Shown in pieces: positions 1 through 4,901 of a stretch of 23,251 bases of DNA (position 1 is its first letter; each line of letters opens with the position of its first letter). The translations under genes were made by a program, and so were the position numbers. Source of the stretch: a virus; the IMG/VR virus record IMGVR_UViG_3300017598_000333, positions 1 to 23,251 of that record; one strand, given 5' to 3'. The notes under the pieces are model-generated. The model saw nothing but the letters and a program-made list of their open reading frames with translations. It was not told where the DNA came from and ran no database searches.

Positions 1-167
1 AGGCACCAGGCGACTTGATCTGTGGATAACCCAGGAATCTCGCCCTTGCAACGAAGGCATAAAAGTTTCATGTAACGCGCTTGAAACGTTTCAGAAACGT
101 TACATAGTTTCGGGTTTTCCAACCAATCAGCATAGAACCGAAACCAAGGTAGTGCTTTTTGTGACAT
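1..167 (-). CDS. Phage replication initiator-like protein, N-terminus (cut by window edge)
   Basis: The reading frame starts with ATG at 167 and stays open to the window edge, giving 55 complete codons. The start MSQKALPWFRFYADWLENPK and the following LCNVSETFQARYMKLLCLRC resemble N-termini of phage replication initiator or replisome-organizer proteins, which often begin with a WFR(M/F)Y...DPK...R motif and a wHTH-like fold. A GGAG at about 10 bases upstream supports the 167 start. It is the most downstream visible gene of the leftward early operon that also carries a Sak4-like ATPase and an SSB-like protein, which fits replication. Upstream of 167 the same frame stays open for 41 more codons through a GCCNN pentamer array, up to an ATG at 290 that overlaps the previous stop codon, so a longer product (1-290) is possible. 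The family call is recognition by eye; the C-terminal part lies outside the window. Confidence 0.6.
   Translation of the reverse strand, partial: MSQKALPWFRFYADWLENPKLCNVSETFQARYMKLLCLRCKGEIPGLSTDQVAWC
21..29 (-). promoter_or_regulatory. Consensus DnaA box
   Basis: TGTGGATAA on the plus strand is the complement of the 9-mer TTATCCACA, the DnaA-box consensus. It lies 42 bp from the concentric palindrome, inside the replication gene. A single 9-mer can occur by chance, and in this gene it encodes Leu-Ser-Thr. It is notable only because of its position. Confidence 0.3.
71..104. repeat. 34-bp concentric palindrome inside the replication gene
   Basis: TGTAACG (71-77) and CGTTACA (98-104) form the outer arms. 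A perfect 12-bp palindrome, TGAAACGTTTCA (82-93), sits at exactly the same centre (87.5). Only the 4-nt linkers CGCT and GAAA break the symmetry. It lies within codons of the putative replication initiator. It may be an operator or part of an origin, as in lambda where the origin is inside gene O. No function can be shown from sequence alone. Confidence 0.55.
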
Positions 168-205
168 TGTTATTGCGCTCCGTCGCTTTGGTTGAGTGTT
201 TCCTT

Positions 206-290
206 GCCTTGCCTTGCCCAGCCTTGCCTGGCCCGGCCTCGCCCAGCCTGGCCCTGCCTTGCCCCGCCGCGCCTCGCCCAGCCTCGCCAT
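206..290. repeat. GCCNN degenerate pentamer array 1 (17 units)
   Basis: Seventeen consecutive 5-bp units all begin with GCC, and the last two bases vary: TT, TT, CA, TT, TG, CG, TC, CA, TG, CT, TT, CC, GC, TC, CA, TC, AT. The array ends with GCCAT, whose final T is the last base of the TAA stop codon of the minus-strand gene at 290-856. On the coding strand this reads TAATGGC, so an ATG overlaps the stop. The minus-strand frame from that ATG (MARLGEARRGKAGPGWARPG...) has a 5-residue period, contains no stop, and joins in frame to the replication gene start at 167. The pattern is seen directly; its function is unknown. Confidence 0.9.
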
Positions 291-856
291 TATTCAATCA
301 ACTCAACATCAAACCCAGACACCCGAAACTGCCCAAACTGCGGGCGGAATGTTCCAAGCCCGATCATCCCGCATTTGTGGAAAATCTGTTCAAGGTTCTT
401 CATTGCAATGTCTGGATTTTCCATCCACATCACCCTCACCACAGCACTCCACGGAGCCTTGATACATGGCCTTTCTTTTGGATTTGGCACACCCTTCGCG
501 AGCCTGGCCACACTCTTGTGAACAAATACTTTATCAGTCCACTCGCCGTTAAAAAGAATCGGTTCACCATTGCCATCAAGTAGCGGGATAAATTCTTGCT
601 CAATCATCAGAAAAGAGTTCAAGCTGTGGCGCATTTTCACACCACTCTTCGGCGGGTAGAACACCTTCGTCACGCTTTTGGTATTCTCTGCCGTTAGCAT
701 ACTGATAATATTTATCGCCGGAATACATACAGCTTCCCCGTCCAAATAGAATTTGTCTGCTGGCTGCAGCTGGGTGTTGTTGTCGCCTGCATAGCGGTCG
801 AACATTATGGGCCGGATGCCTTCCAAACGGATGTCGATTTTGTAGATGTTTTCCAT
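290..856 (-). CDS. Conserved phage early protein of unknown function
   Basis: A 188-residue protein starting MENIYKIDIRLEGIRPIMFD. The ATG at 856 is preceded by CAGGAG at about 8 bases, which is better than the GTG at 886. It ends with a GTFRPQFGQFRVSGF-type stretch. I have a general impression that similar endings occur in phage early proteins with an 'RPxFGxF' motif, but I cannot name the family or function. It has no signal peptide, membrane segment or obvious catalytic motif. Its 5' part overlaps, in another frame, the unterminated C-terminal part of the upstream GIY-YIG ORF. Its TAA stop is fused to GCCNN array 1. Its place between recombination genes and the replication gene suggests a DNA-metabolism accessory role, which is inference only. 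Confidence 0.7.
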   Translation of the reverse strand: MENIYKIDIRLEGIRPIMFDRYAGDNNTQLQPADKFYLDGEAVCIPAINIISMLTAENTKSVTKVFYPPKSGVKMRHSLNSFLMIEQEFIPLLDGNGEPILFNGEWTDKVFVHKSVARLAKGVPNPKERPCIKAPWSAVVRVMWMENPDIAMKNLEQIFHKCGMIGLGTFRPQFGQFRVSGFDVELIE

Positions 857-1139
857 TGTATTCGCTCCTGATTGTTTCGATGTCACTTTTGGTTAATTTG
901 AACCATTCGCCATAAAGTCCACCTCTGGTTTTGTTGTCCCAGAATCGGACGTGCAATTCGCTCTCTAAGCCACTTGGATCATCGGTTTCAATTTCCAGAA
1001 CCACGTTTGCGGTCCCGCTTGGTATCCCAACATTTAGGCCAGAAAGCCTCCTTTTTGTTGTGGTGTCTTCTGTATACCCGATCTTGAAGATCCCTTTGGT
1101 TTCAAATTCATCTGCTGTCAGGACATAAACGATTCCCAC
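600..1139 (-). CDS. GIY-YIG/T5orf172 (MUG113)-like nuclease-domain protein
   Basis: Starts with GTG at 1139 after a strong AAGGAG. Residues 1-90 (GIVYVLTADEFETKGIFKIG... then LESELHVRFWDNKTRGG...GEWFKLTKSDIETI) match the T5orf172/MUG113 branch of the GIY-YIG superfamily: the degenerate YVL...KIGYT core, a helix with ELHVRF, and the terminal GEWFKL strand. The domain should end near residue 92 (about base 863), but no stop follows. The frame runs on about 250 bases inside the next gene, giving a low-complexity Arg/His-rich tail that looks like an out-of-frame translation. Either the stop was lost by an indel or the long overlap is real. Such phage proteins are often small orphan nuclease-like domains of unknown role. 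Confidence 0.7.
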   Translation of the reverse strand: MGIVYVLTADEFETKGIFKIGYTEDTTTKRRLSGLNVGIPSGTANVVLEIETDDPSGLESELHVRFWDNKTRGGLYGEWFKLTKSDIETIRSEYNGKHLQNRHPFGRHPAHNVRPLCRRQQHPAAASRQILFGRGSCMYSGDKYYQYANGREYQKRDEGVLPAEEWCENAPQLELFSDD

Positions 1140-1169
1140 TTGATCTCCTTATTGGGTGGTTGCGTCCTT

Positions 1170-1249
1170 GCTTTGCCTTGCCTTGCCCAGCCTCGCCTTG
1201 CCCAGCCTTGCCTTGCCTTGCCTTGCCGTGCCTCGCCCAGCCGGGCCAT
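1170..1249. repeat. GCCNN degenerate pentamer array 2 (15 perfect units plus one imperfect)
   Basis: Perfect units fill 1175-1249: TT, TT, CA, TC, TT, CA, TT, TT, TT, TT, GT, TC, CA, GG, AT. A degenerate GCTTT precedes them at 1170-1174. As in array 1, the final unit is GCCAT and its T is part of a stop codon, here TGA of the 1249-1437 gene, giving TGATGGC on the coding strand. Translation from this ATG also begins MARLGEAR, but it is not in frame with the downstream GIY-YIG gene and stops at 1118-1120 after 43 codons. The stretch between array and gene carries the AAGGAG ribosome binding site. Confidence 0.9.
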
Positions 1250-1437
1250 CAAATCCACTTCCTGCGTCCCTTAACCCTCTTCCCCTCCAAAATCCGATAC
1301 TTCGCTCCATCGTAGTACCGCAGATAGTCGTTCCTCCGGCACTCAACACACCGGAATTCTTTCCCGTCCCGGTGCCGGATGTTCTTCGTGAAACGGACCA
1401 CGCCTTCCGGCCTGCAGCACTTGGTACAGCGTTTCAT
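1249..1437 (-). CDS. Small CxxC zinc-ribbon-like protein
   Basis: A 62-residue basic protein, MKRCTKCCRPEGVVRFTKNI..., with CTKC near the N-terminus and CVEC about 20 residues later (FRCVECRRNDYLRYY). This spacing suggests one treble-clef or ribbon zinc site, as in many phage HNH-like or zinc-ribbon small proteins, although no HNH histidines are evident. The start is the ATG at 1437, which overlaps the TGA of the upstream gene (ATGA) and has AGG at about 7 bases, rather than the TTG at 1443. The C-terminus is strongly basic (KRVKGRRKW), consistent with nucleic-acid binding. The stop codon runs directly into GCCNN array 2. Confidence 0.65.
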   Translation of the reverse strand: MKRCTKCCRPEGVVRFTKNIRHRDGKEFRCVECRRNDYLRYYDGAKYRILEGKRVKGRRKWI

Positions 1438-1667
1438 GCCCAAACCTGAACCCGGCGAGCCGACACCTGAACCAAATCACCAGGATCATAGAACCCACCA
1501 CGATGATCCTTCACCCTGATTTCAACCGTATTGCCGGTAACTGCCTCGATCCTGCCGTGCAACAGGTAGCCGAGAAGAAATACCCGCACACGCTCGCCTG
1601 GCTCCCGCTCTTCGCCTTCAACGTGAGGCTCCCAACAGTTGAAGAGGTCTTTCTGTTGATCGTTCAT
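1434..1667 (-). CDS. Small early protein, possible SH3-like beta barrel
   Basis: A 77-residue acidic protein starting MNDQQKDLFNCWEPHVEGEE. It is coupled to both neighbours by ATGA overlaps at 1664-1667 and 1434-1437. The C-terminal half (GERVRVFLLGYLLHGRIEAVTGNTVEIRVKDH...GDLVQVSARRVQVW) alternates short strands and turns, as small SH3-like barrels do. I cannot place it in a named family. The early-operon position suggests an accessory role. Confidence 0.6.
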   Translation of the reverse strand: MNDQQKDLFNCWEPHVEGEEREPGERVRVFLLGYLLHGRIEAVTGNTVEIRVKDHRGGFYDPGDLVQVSARRVQVWA

Positions 1668-1885
1668 GCCGTACCCCCGAACAGACTTCCCTGTCCGGCC
1701 GGGGGCTCCATGCGATAAACCGCATACCCATCCTTGTGGCGGTCTTCATTAATCGCATGACCATCTTTCCGCAGGTCGTAAATTCTCGCAGCCAGACGAA
1801 AGCACCCGTATTGATTCAGTGCGTCCATTGCCGTGATCTGCTGGTACAGTTTCAGGTGCCGGAGGATTGCTTCTTTCTGGCTCAT
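1664..1885 (-). CDS. HTH_39-type winged-helix small protein
   Basis: A 73-residue protein. The core ILRHLKLYQQITAMDALNQY followed by GCFRLAARIYDLRKDGHAI is the typical helix-turn-helix pattern of the phage HTH_39 family (L...Y..IT...AL...GCFRL.ARI.DLR..G..I). Such proteins are common in phage early operons and are presumed to bind DNA. The C-terminus PAGQGSLFGGTA is flexible. The ATG at 1885 overlaps the TGA of the upstream gene (ATGA). The family match is by motif recognition; the target site is unknown. Confidence 0.75.
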   Translation of the reverse strand: MSQKEAILRHLKLYQQITAMDALNQYGCFRLAARIYDLRKDGHAINEDRHKDGYAVYRMEPPAGQGSLFGGTA

Positions 1886-2097
1886 GCCCTCACACCCTTC
1901 CGATTGATAGCCTTATCCAGCTTGCAAACGTCACAGGCCTCAGTTGAGTCAAACGAGTCGCAGTAGCATTGAGCACCACAGATCTCCCATGTGTCCTTGA
2001 TCTCGGTGATCTGTGTCTGAAGTGCCCATGCGTAAGCCTCAAGGCATTCGTCGTTGGTGCTGGTCTGGTTCATCTGGTTCAGGAGCTTGGTAGTCAT
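1882..2097 (-). CDS. Small cysteine-containing early protein
   Basis: A 71-residue protein from the ATG at 2097 (MTTKLLNQMNQTSTNDECLE). The start overlaps the TGA of the upstream membrane protein gene (ATGA), so longer upstream starts in the same frame are not needed. It has an N-terminal helical part (DECLEAYAWALQTQITEIKD) and a C-terminal cysteine cluster (ICGAQCYCDSFDSTEACDVCKLD) with six cysteines, a possible metal site. No family is recognised. Confidence 0.55.
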   Translation of the reverse strand: MTTKLLNQMNQTSTNDECLEAYAWALQTQITEIKDTWEICGAQCYCDSFDSTEACDVCKLDKAINRKGVRA

Positions 2098-2438
2098 GCC
2101 GCCACCCCCGTCAGGTAGGCTTGAAGGCCAAACACGACAAAGAAGACGACTGCAAATGCCCAGGTGCCCCACCGGCGGCGATCCCAGAAACAGGAAAAAC
2201 AAAGCCAACCACTCAAGAGAGCCATGCCGACACAGAACCACATGACAACAGCGGCCGGGCTGGAATTGCTCATGAGTGACCCGAGATAACTGAAAGCGGC
2301 AAGAAGACCGAGGATGAACACCCCGAGGGTAATTGCACCGAGGATCAGCCAGGCAAGCCCGCGGCCGAGACGTTGCATTGATTCATGCATGGCTGGTTTG
2401 TCTGATTTGCGTACTGCGTAGATTGGTTGGTTTTCCAT
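2094..2438 (-). CDS. Small membrane protein with three or four predicted TM segments
   Basis: A 114-residue protein with a hydrophilic N-terminus (MENQPIYAVRKSDKPAMHES) and hydrophobic segments around residues 27-52, 60-82 and 92-112. A WDRRRW loop between the last two fits the positive-inside rule. The ATG at 2438 follows a G-run (GGGGGG, 5-base spacing) in place of a normal Shine-Dalgarno. It comes directly after the structured RNA segment at 2461-2541. The function is unknown; an early phage inner-membrane protein could act in exclusion or host takeover, but nothing in the sequence shows this. Confidence 0.6.
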   Translation of the reverse strand: MENQPIYAVRKSDKPAMHESMQRLGRGLAWLILGAITLGVFILGLLAAFSYLGSLMSNSSPAAVVMWFCVGMALLSGWLCFSCFWDRRRWGTWAFAVVFFVVFGLQAYLTGVAA

Positions 2439-2460
2439 GATATCCCCCCATGAAAAGGTT

Positions 2461-2478
2461 TGGCTTCCCTCAAAGCCA
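2461..2478 (-). terminator. Second small hairpin, weak terminator-like
   Basis: TGGCTT (2461-2466) and AAGCCA (2473-2478) form a 6-bp stem with a 6-nt loop. On the minus strand it is followed by AACCTTTTC. Together with the large hairpin just upstream it may attenuate transcription between the recombination genes and the small distal early genes. The T-run is short, so termination is uncertain. Confidence 0.3.
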
Positions 2479-2488
2479 TTTTTCGAGT

Positions 2489-2541
2489 GCGCCGGGAGCC
2501 GTTCGGGGGAGGGAAAACCGAACGTCGCCCGCTCCCGGCGC
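2489..2541 (-). ncRNA. Two-part stem-loop in the early operon (structured RNA or terminator-like)
   Basis: GCGCCGGGAGC (2489-2499) pairs perfectly with GCTCCCGGCGC (2531-2541). Directly inside it, CGTTCGG (2500-2506) pairs with CCGAACG (2518-2524), leaving a 6-nt one-sided bulge (2525-2530) and an 11-nt loop. That is 18 bp of stem starting 13 bases after the SSB-like gene stop. No long U-run follows in either direction, so a simple intrinsic terminator is less likely than a processing, attenuation or mRNA-stability element. Confidence 0.6.
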
Positions 2542-2553
2542 GAGGTCTACCGA

Positions 2554-3024
2554 TCAGAACGGCAAATCGTCCTTCTCGACAGGTCGGCTTGCATTAATAG
2601 GAGGCGCATTGAACCCGCCCGCCTGGCCAGCCACGTCATAATTCCGAATGGTGTTCTCAGGTTCGCCATTGAACCCTTGCTCGTTCACGCCAACGGTCAG
2701 GGTGAGAGGCCGGGTCTGCATAGGCGATAAATCCCACTCGTCCGCCAGTGTCATCACGCCGGTTGCCCTGCAGATGCTGGACAGTTCAGCGCGTGCGATG
2801 TTCACTGCAGTTTGGTTTGGGTTGTCGAGGTTCAGGTTCGTCCAGAGCTTCCGGCCCTTGTACTGGCCTTCGGTCAGGATCTGAAACTCAACTGCAAGGT
2901 AGTGACCGTTACCGGCTTTCGTCTGCTTCTTGAGTGCACTTGTGATGATTGCGAGATAGTCACCTTTCGGCAAAACCTCACGCGAACCCATGGGCTCGAC
3001 TTGGTTGGCATCGAAGCCGCTCAT
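2554..3024 (-). CDS. DUF669-family SSB-like phage protein
   Basis: A 156-residue protein. The core VLPKGDYLAIITSALKKQTK followed by GNGHYLAVEFQILTEGQYKGRKLW is the hallmark of DUF669 phage proteins, which fall with phage single-strand-binding and recombination genes. It ends in DDLPF, closely matching the acidic aromatic C-terminal tip of bacterial SSBs (DDDIPF) that docks partner proteins. The ATG at 3024 follows AAGGAG and overlaps the TGA of the ATPase gene (ATGA), so the two are translationally coupled. The likely role is ssDNA binding in phage replication or annealing together with the Sak4-like ATPase. The ssDNA-binding role is inferred from family and tail. Confidence 0.8.
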   Translation of the reverse strand: MSGFDANQVEPMGSREVLPKGDYLAIITSALKKQTKAGNGHYLAVEFQILTEGQYKGRKLWTNLNLDNPNQTAVNIARAELSSICRATGVMTLADEWDLSPMQTRPLTLTVGVNEQGFNGEPENTIRNYDVAGQAGGFNAPPINASRPVEKDDLPF

Positions 3025-3770
3025 TTTGTCTCCTTTTTGTTTCCATCAACTATGTTTTCGGCCTGAACTGGCCACTCGAACGGAACTTCATCCGGCAGAC
3101 CGAGGCGGTTCTTCGCGATATGCGCTGGCCGGTCGGTGGTATACAGAACCCGTTCGCCAGTACCGATGCCGACAGTGCGCTCCCGAAACCCTTCTCCGGA
3201 TTTCTTGGTGAATACTCGATAGGTGGCGAAAAGAACCTCGTCACACCATTCCTGGACAACGCCGGAAACCAGTTTATGAAGTCGCGGGCTATAGCGGTCG
3301 TAGGATTCACCGGCAGGATCTTCGAACTTCTCGATCTTGGTATGTGCAAGCAGGACCGTTGCCATACCTTTTTCGTCGCGAAGCATTGCCAATGAATACA
3401 GGATCTTTGTCCAGTGTCCGAGTGCCATGGCGTAACCCTTGCCGTAACCGATCTCGGCAATGTCGCTCTTGCCCTCAGAGCCGCAGATTTCAGCCCAGAC
3501 AAGCCGCTCAAGCCAGTCAAGGCTATCAATGACCACAGTCTTGTATTCGTGGTCCTCGACAAACAGGGCGCGAATGCTGTCCTGTACTTCCTTGAGTGTC
3601 TTTGCCAGTGGAAACTTCGCGCAGTCAATGTCACCGAGTCCGTCTTCGGTTTGAATGAAGATTGCTTTCTCGGCCTTTGCCGCGAAAGTGCTCTTGCCGA
3701 CTCCGTGTGGCCCATAAATCATTTGTCTGCGAGGCTTCGGATCTTTCCCTGTTGAAATTTTGCTTAGCAT
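3021..3770 (-). CDS. Sak4-like RecA-fold ATPase (phage recombinase)
   Basis: A 249-residue ATPase. Walker A is GPHGVGKS (residues 20-27) and Walker B is TVVIDS (78-83), followed by a RecA-like SLDWLERLVW helix and a VLLAHTKIEKF segment. This arrangement is typical of Sak4/AAA_24 phage proteins that support single-strand annealing with an SSB partner, and here the SSB-like gene overlaps it directly. The ATG at 3770 has an excellent GGAGG 6 bases upstream, and the N-terminus MLSKISTGKDPKPRRQMIYG matches where family members normally begin. The frame stays open upstream to an ATG at 3881 abutting the previous gene's TAG, so a 37-residue hydrophilic extension cannot be excluded. Confidence 0.85.
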   Translation of the reverse strand: MLSKISTGKDPKPRRQMIYGPHGVGKSTFAAKAEKAIFIQTEDGLGDIDCAKFPLAKTLKEVQDSIRALFVEDHEYKTVVIDSLDWLERLVWAEICGSEGKSDIAEIGYGKGYAMALGHWTKILYSLAMLRDEKGMATVLLAHTKIEKFEDPAGESYDRYSPRLHKLVSGVVQEWCDEVLFATYRVFTKKSGEGFRERTVGIGTGERVLYTTDRPAHIAKNRLGLPDEVPFEWPVQAENIVDGNKKETK

Positions 3771-3881
3771 TGTGCCCTCCGGTTCCCACCATTCGTCGCC
3801 GTGGCGATTTTGGTAGTCTTGATCTGAGTAAAAGTTTGAGACGTGAGTTTCCTCCGGACCCCATGTGTCGTTGTGATACAT

Positions 3882-4079
3882 CTAGGCTGCGCCATCCGTG
3901 GATTTGCATTTGTCGATGTACGCCAGCACATCCGCTTTGTCGTAGCGGACTGTCGGCTTTTCGCCGTTGCCATACTCTACACTTGGGATTCTTTCGGGGA
4001 ATTTGCGCCGCCAGACGTAAAGTTGTTCGGGTGTGATTCCCAAAAGCGCGGCGGCTTCCTTGATCGTGATCAGTTCCAT
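3882..4079 (-). CDS. Small MerR/excisionase-type HTH protein
   Basis: A 65-residue protein, MELITIKEAAALLGITPEQL followed by YVWRRKFPERIPSVEYGNGEKPTVRYDKADVLAYID. This is the compact winged-helix fold of HTH_17/AlpA/excisionase proteins: helix, turn, recognition helix with VWRR, a wing with VRYDKADV, and a final helix. It is the first gene leftward from the divergent control region, so it could serve as a Cro-like regulator or as Xis. An AGG about 7 bases upstream supports the start. Which role applies cannot be decided from sequence. Confidence 0.75.
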   Translation of the reverse strand: MELITIKEAAALLGITPEQLYVWRRKFPERIPSVEYGNGEKPTVRYDKADVLAYIDKCKSTDGAA

Positions 4080-4138
4080 GTTTTACCTGCATCCTGTTGG
4101 CTGTTTTTATTCTTGTGTTCCGAGCTTCCTTGCCCGTC

Positions 4139-4292
4139 TTGACCTGCAAGGTAGCCTACCCGACCTGTTGGGTCAACCCATTTGTTGTGGTTTTTTGTTT
4201 TTTATTGTAGCGGGTCGTTCTTTTTTATTGTGGCGGGTCGTTCTTTTGACCTGTATGGTTAATTAAGTTGATTTACCTGACCGGAAGGTCAA
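4139..4292. promoter_or_regulatory. Divergent control region with repeated TTGACC-N5-GGTCAA operators
   Basis: Three sites share the inverted repeat with a 5-base spacer: TTGACC-TGCAA-GGTAGC (4139-4155), CCGACC-TGTTG-GGTCAA (4160-4176) and TTGACC-TGTAT-GGTTAA (4246-4262). A fourth, CTGACC-GGAA-GGTCAA (4277-4292), has a 4-base spacer. On the minus strand, TTGACC at 4176-4171 is 17 bases from TACCTT, a plausible leftward -35/-10 pair. On the plus strand, TTGACC at 4246 could be the -35 for the rightward gene, though its -10 is poor. The operators therefore overlap candidate promoters, as in a repressor/Cro switch. Confidence 0.65.
4198..4243. repeat. 23-bp tandem repeat in the control region (2 copies)
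   Basis: Copies at 4198-4220 and 4221-4243 consist of six T, ATTGT, A or G, GCGGGTCGTTC, and differ at one base only. They lie between the leftward and rightward operator pairs, and about two turns of helix separate equivalent positions. They may be binding sites for a second regulator or a spacer that fixes promoter geometry. Confidence 0.8.
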
Positions 4293-4312
4293 AAACACAA
4301 AGAGGTGTCATC

Positions 4313-4798
4313 ATGGCTATAGACTGGTCGCCAGCAGCTATTGGCTTGGACAAGAAGTTCATAAAAGAAATGAAACGGATAAAAAAACTGGGCTACTTGA
4401 ATCTCGGCCCAAAGGACTTAAAGCTGGCCGACGAGCTGACCGGCATCGCAACAGCGCAATTCAAAACACACCTCGTCAAACAGCTAAAGAGCGACTACCC
4501 GGTAAAGGCGCGGGCTTACGAGGTCATCGGTATCAGTGATTCTGTTTACGGAAGATGGATTAAAGAGCCGCGCCGTATGTCTCCCCGTGGTATCGGCTTG
4601 ATTTCTTTGATGGATTCGCGCTACAAAAACGCGCTGACAGCTTTCCGGCAGCTTGAAGATTACTACTTCCTTGTTGATGCCGATATGCCCGAGATGGTCA
4701 GCTACGTCAAAGAAGACAGGGAAAGATACAAAATATCCCGCATGGAAGAACTCGTCGCAGAGATGAAAAGAACAATGAACGGCAAGGCCAGTGAATAG
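4313..4798 (+). CDS. Candidate lysogeny regulator of unrecognised family
   Basis: A 161-residue protein from the ATG at 4313 (MAIDWSPAAIGLDKKFIKEM), with GAGGTG about 6 bases upstream. The longer frame from 4268 lacks such a site. A segment around residues 74-99 (ARAYEVIGISDSVYGRWIKEPRRM) looks like a helix-turn-helix (V-I-G-I-S-x-S-V-Y-G-R-W), and the C-terminus is a charged helix. It lies where temperate phages put the repressor: divergent from the early HTH gene across repeated operators and upstream of att-int. There is no S24 peptidase or other standard CI domain. The repressor role is inferred from context. Confidence 0.55.
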   Translation: MAIDWSPAAIGLDKKFIKEMKRIKKLGYLNLGPKDLKLADELTGIATAQFKTHLVKQLKSDYPVKARAYEVIGISDSVYGRWIKEPRRMSPRGIGLISLMDSRYKNALTAFRQLEDYYFLVDADMPEMVSYVKEDRERYKISRMEELVAEMKRTMNGKASE

Positions 4799-4818
4799 CG
4801 CGAAACTCAACCAAAATG

Positions 4819-4839
4819 TGGTACATTTGTGGTACCGCC
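4819..4839. repeat. Candidate integrase arm-type site, copy 1
   Basis: A 21-bp sequence beginning TGGTACATTTGTGGTACC. It nearly repeats at 5081-5101 (two mismatches) in the same orientation on the other side of the att core. Within it the half-site TGTGGTAC occurs twice with an 11-bp period, about one helical turn. This fits arm-type binding sites of tyrosine integrases; the assignment is inference from position and repetition. Confidence 0.6.
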
Positions 4840-4861
4840 GAAATATGACTGAAAACAAAAA

Positions 4862-4885
4862 AACCTGCGTTGCCGCAAGTTGTTT
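4862..4885 (+). terminator. Terminator-like hairpin after the candidate regulator
   Basis: AACCTGCG (4862-4869) pairs with CGCAAGTT (4874-4881) with one C-A mismatch and a TTGC loop. It is followed by GTTTGGTTTCTTT and preceded by an A-rich run, so it could work in both directions. It would separate the regulator transcript from the attP core. Confidence 0.45.
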
Positions 4886-4901
4886 GGTTTCTTTAGGTTC
4901 C

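Noticed and set aside
152-583. Plus-strand Pro/Ala-rich open frames over the first pentamer array and the 290-856 gene
   Set aside because: They arise because GCCNN units have no stops; the minus-strand genes explain the rest.
206-1249. CRISPR array
   Set aside because: The repeats are continuous 5-mers without spacers or a leader, and no cas gene is present.
3631-4149. Alternative long minus-strand frame over the HTH gene and ATPase N-terminus
   Set aside because: Low-complexity, basic translation; the HTH and Walker A proteins in the other frames explain this stretch.
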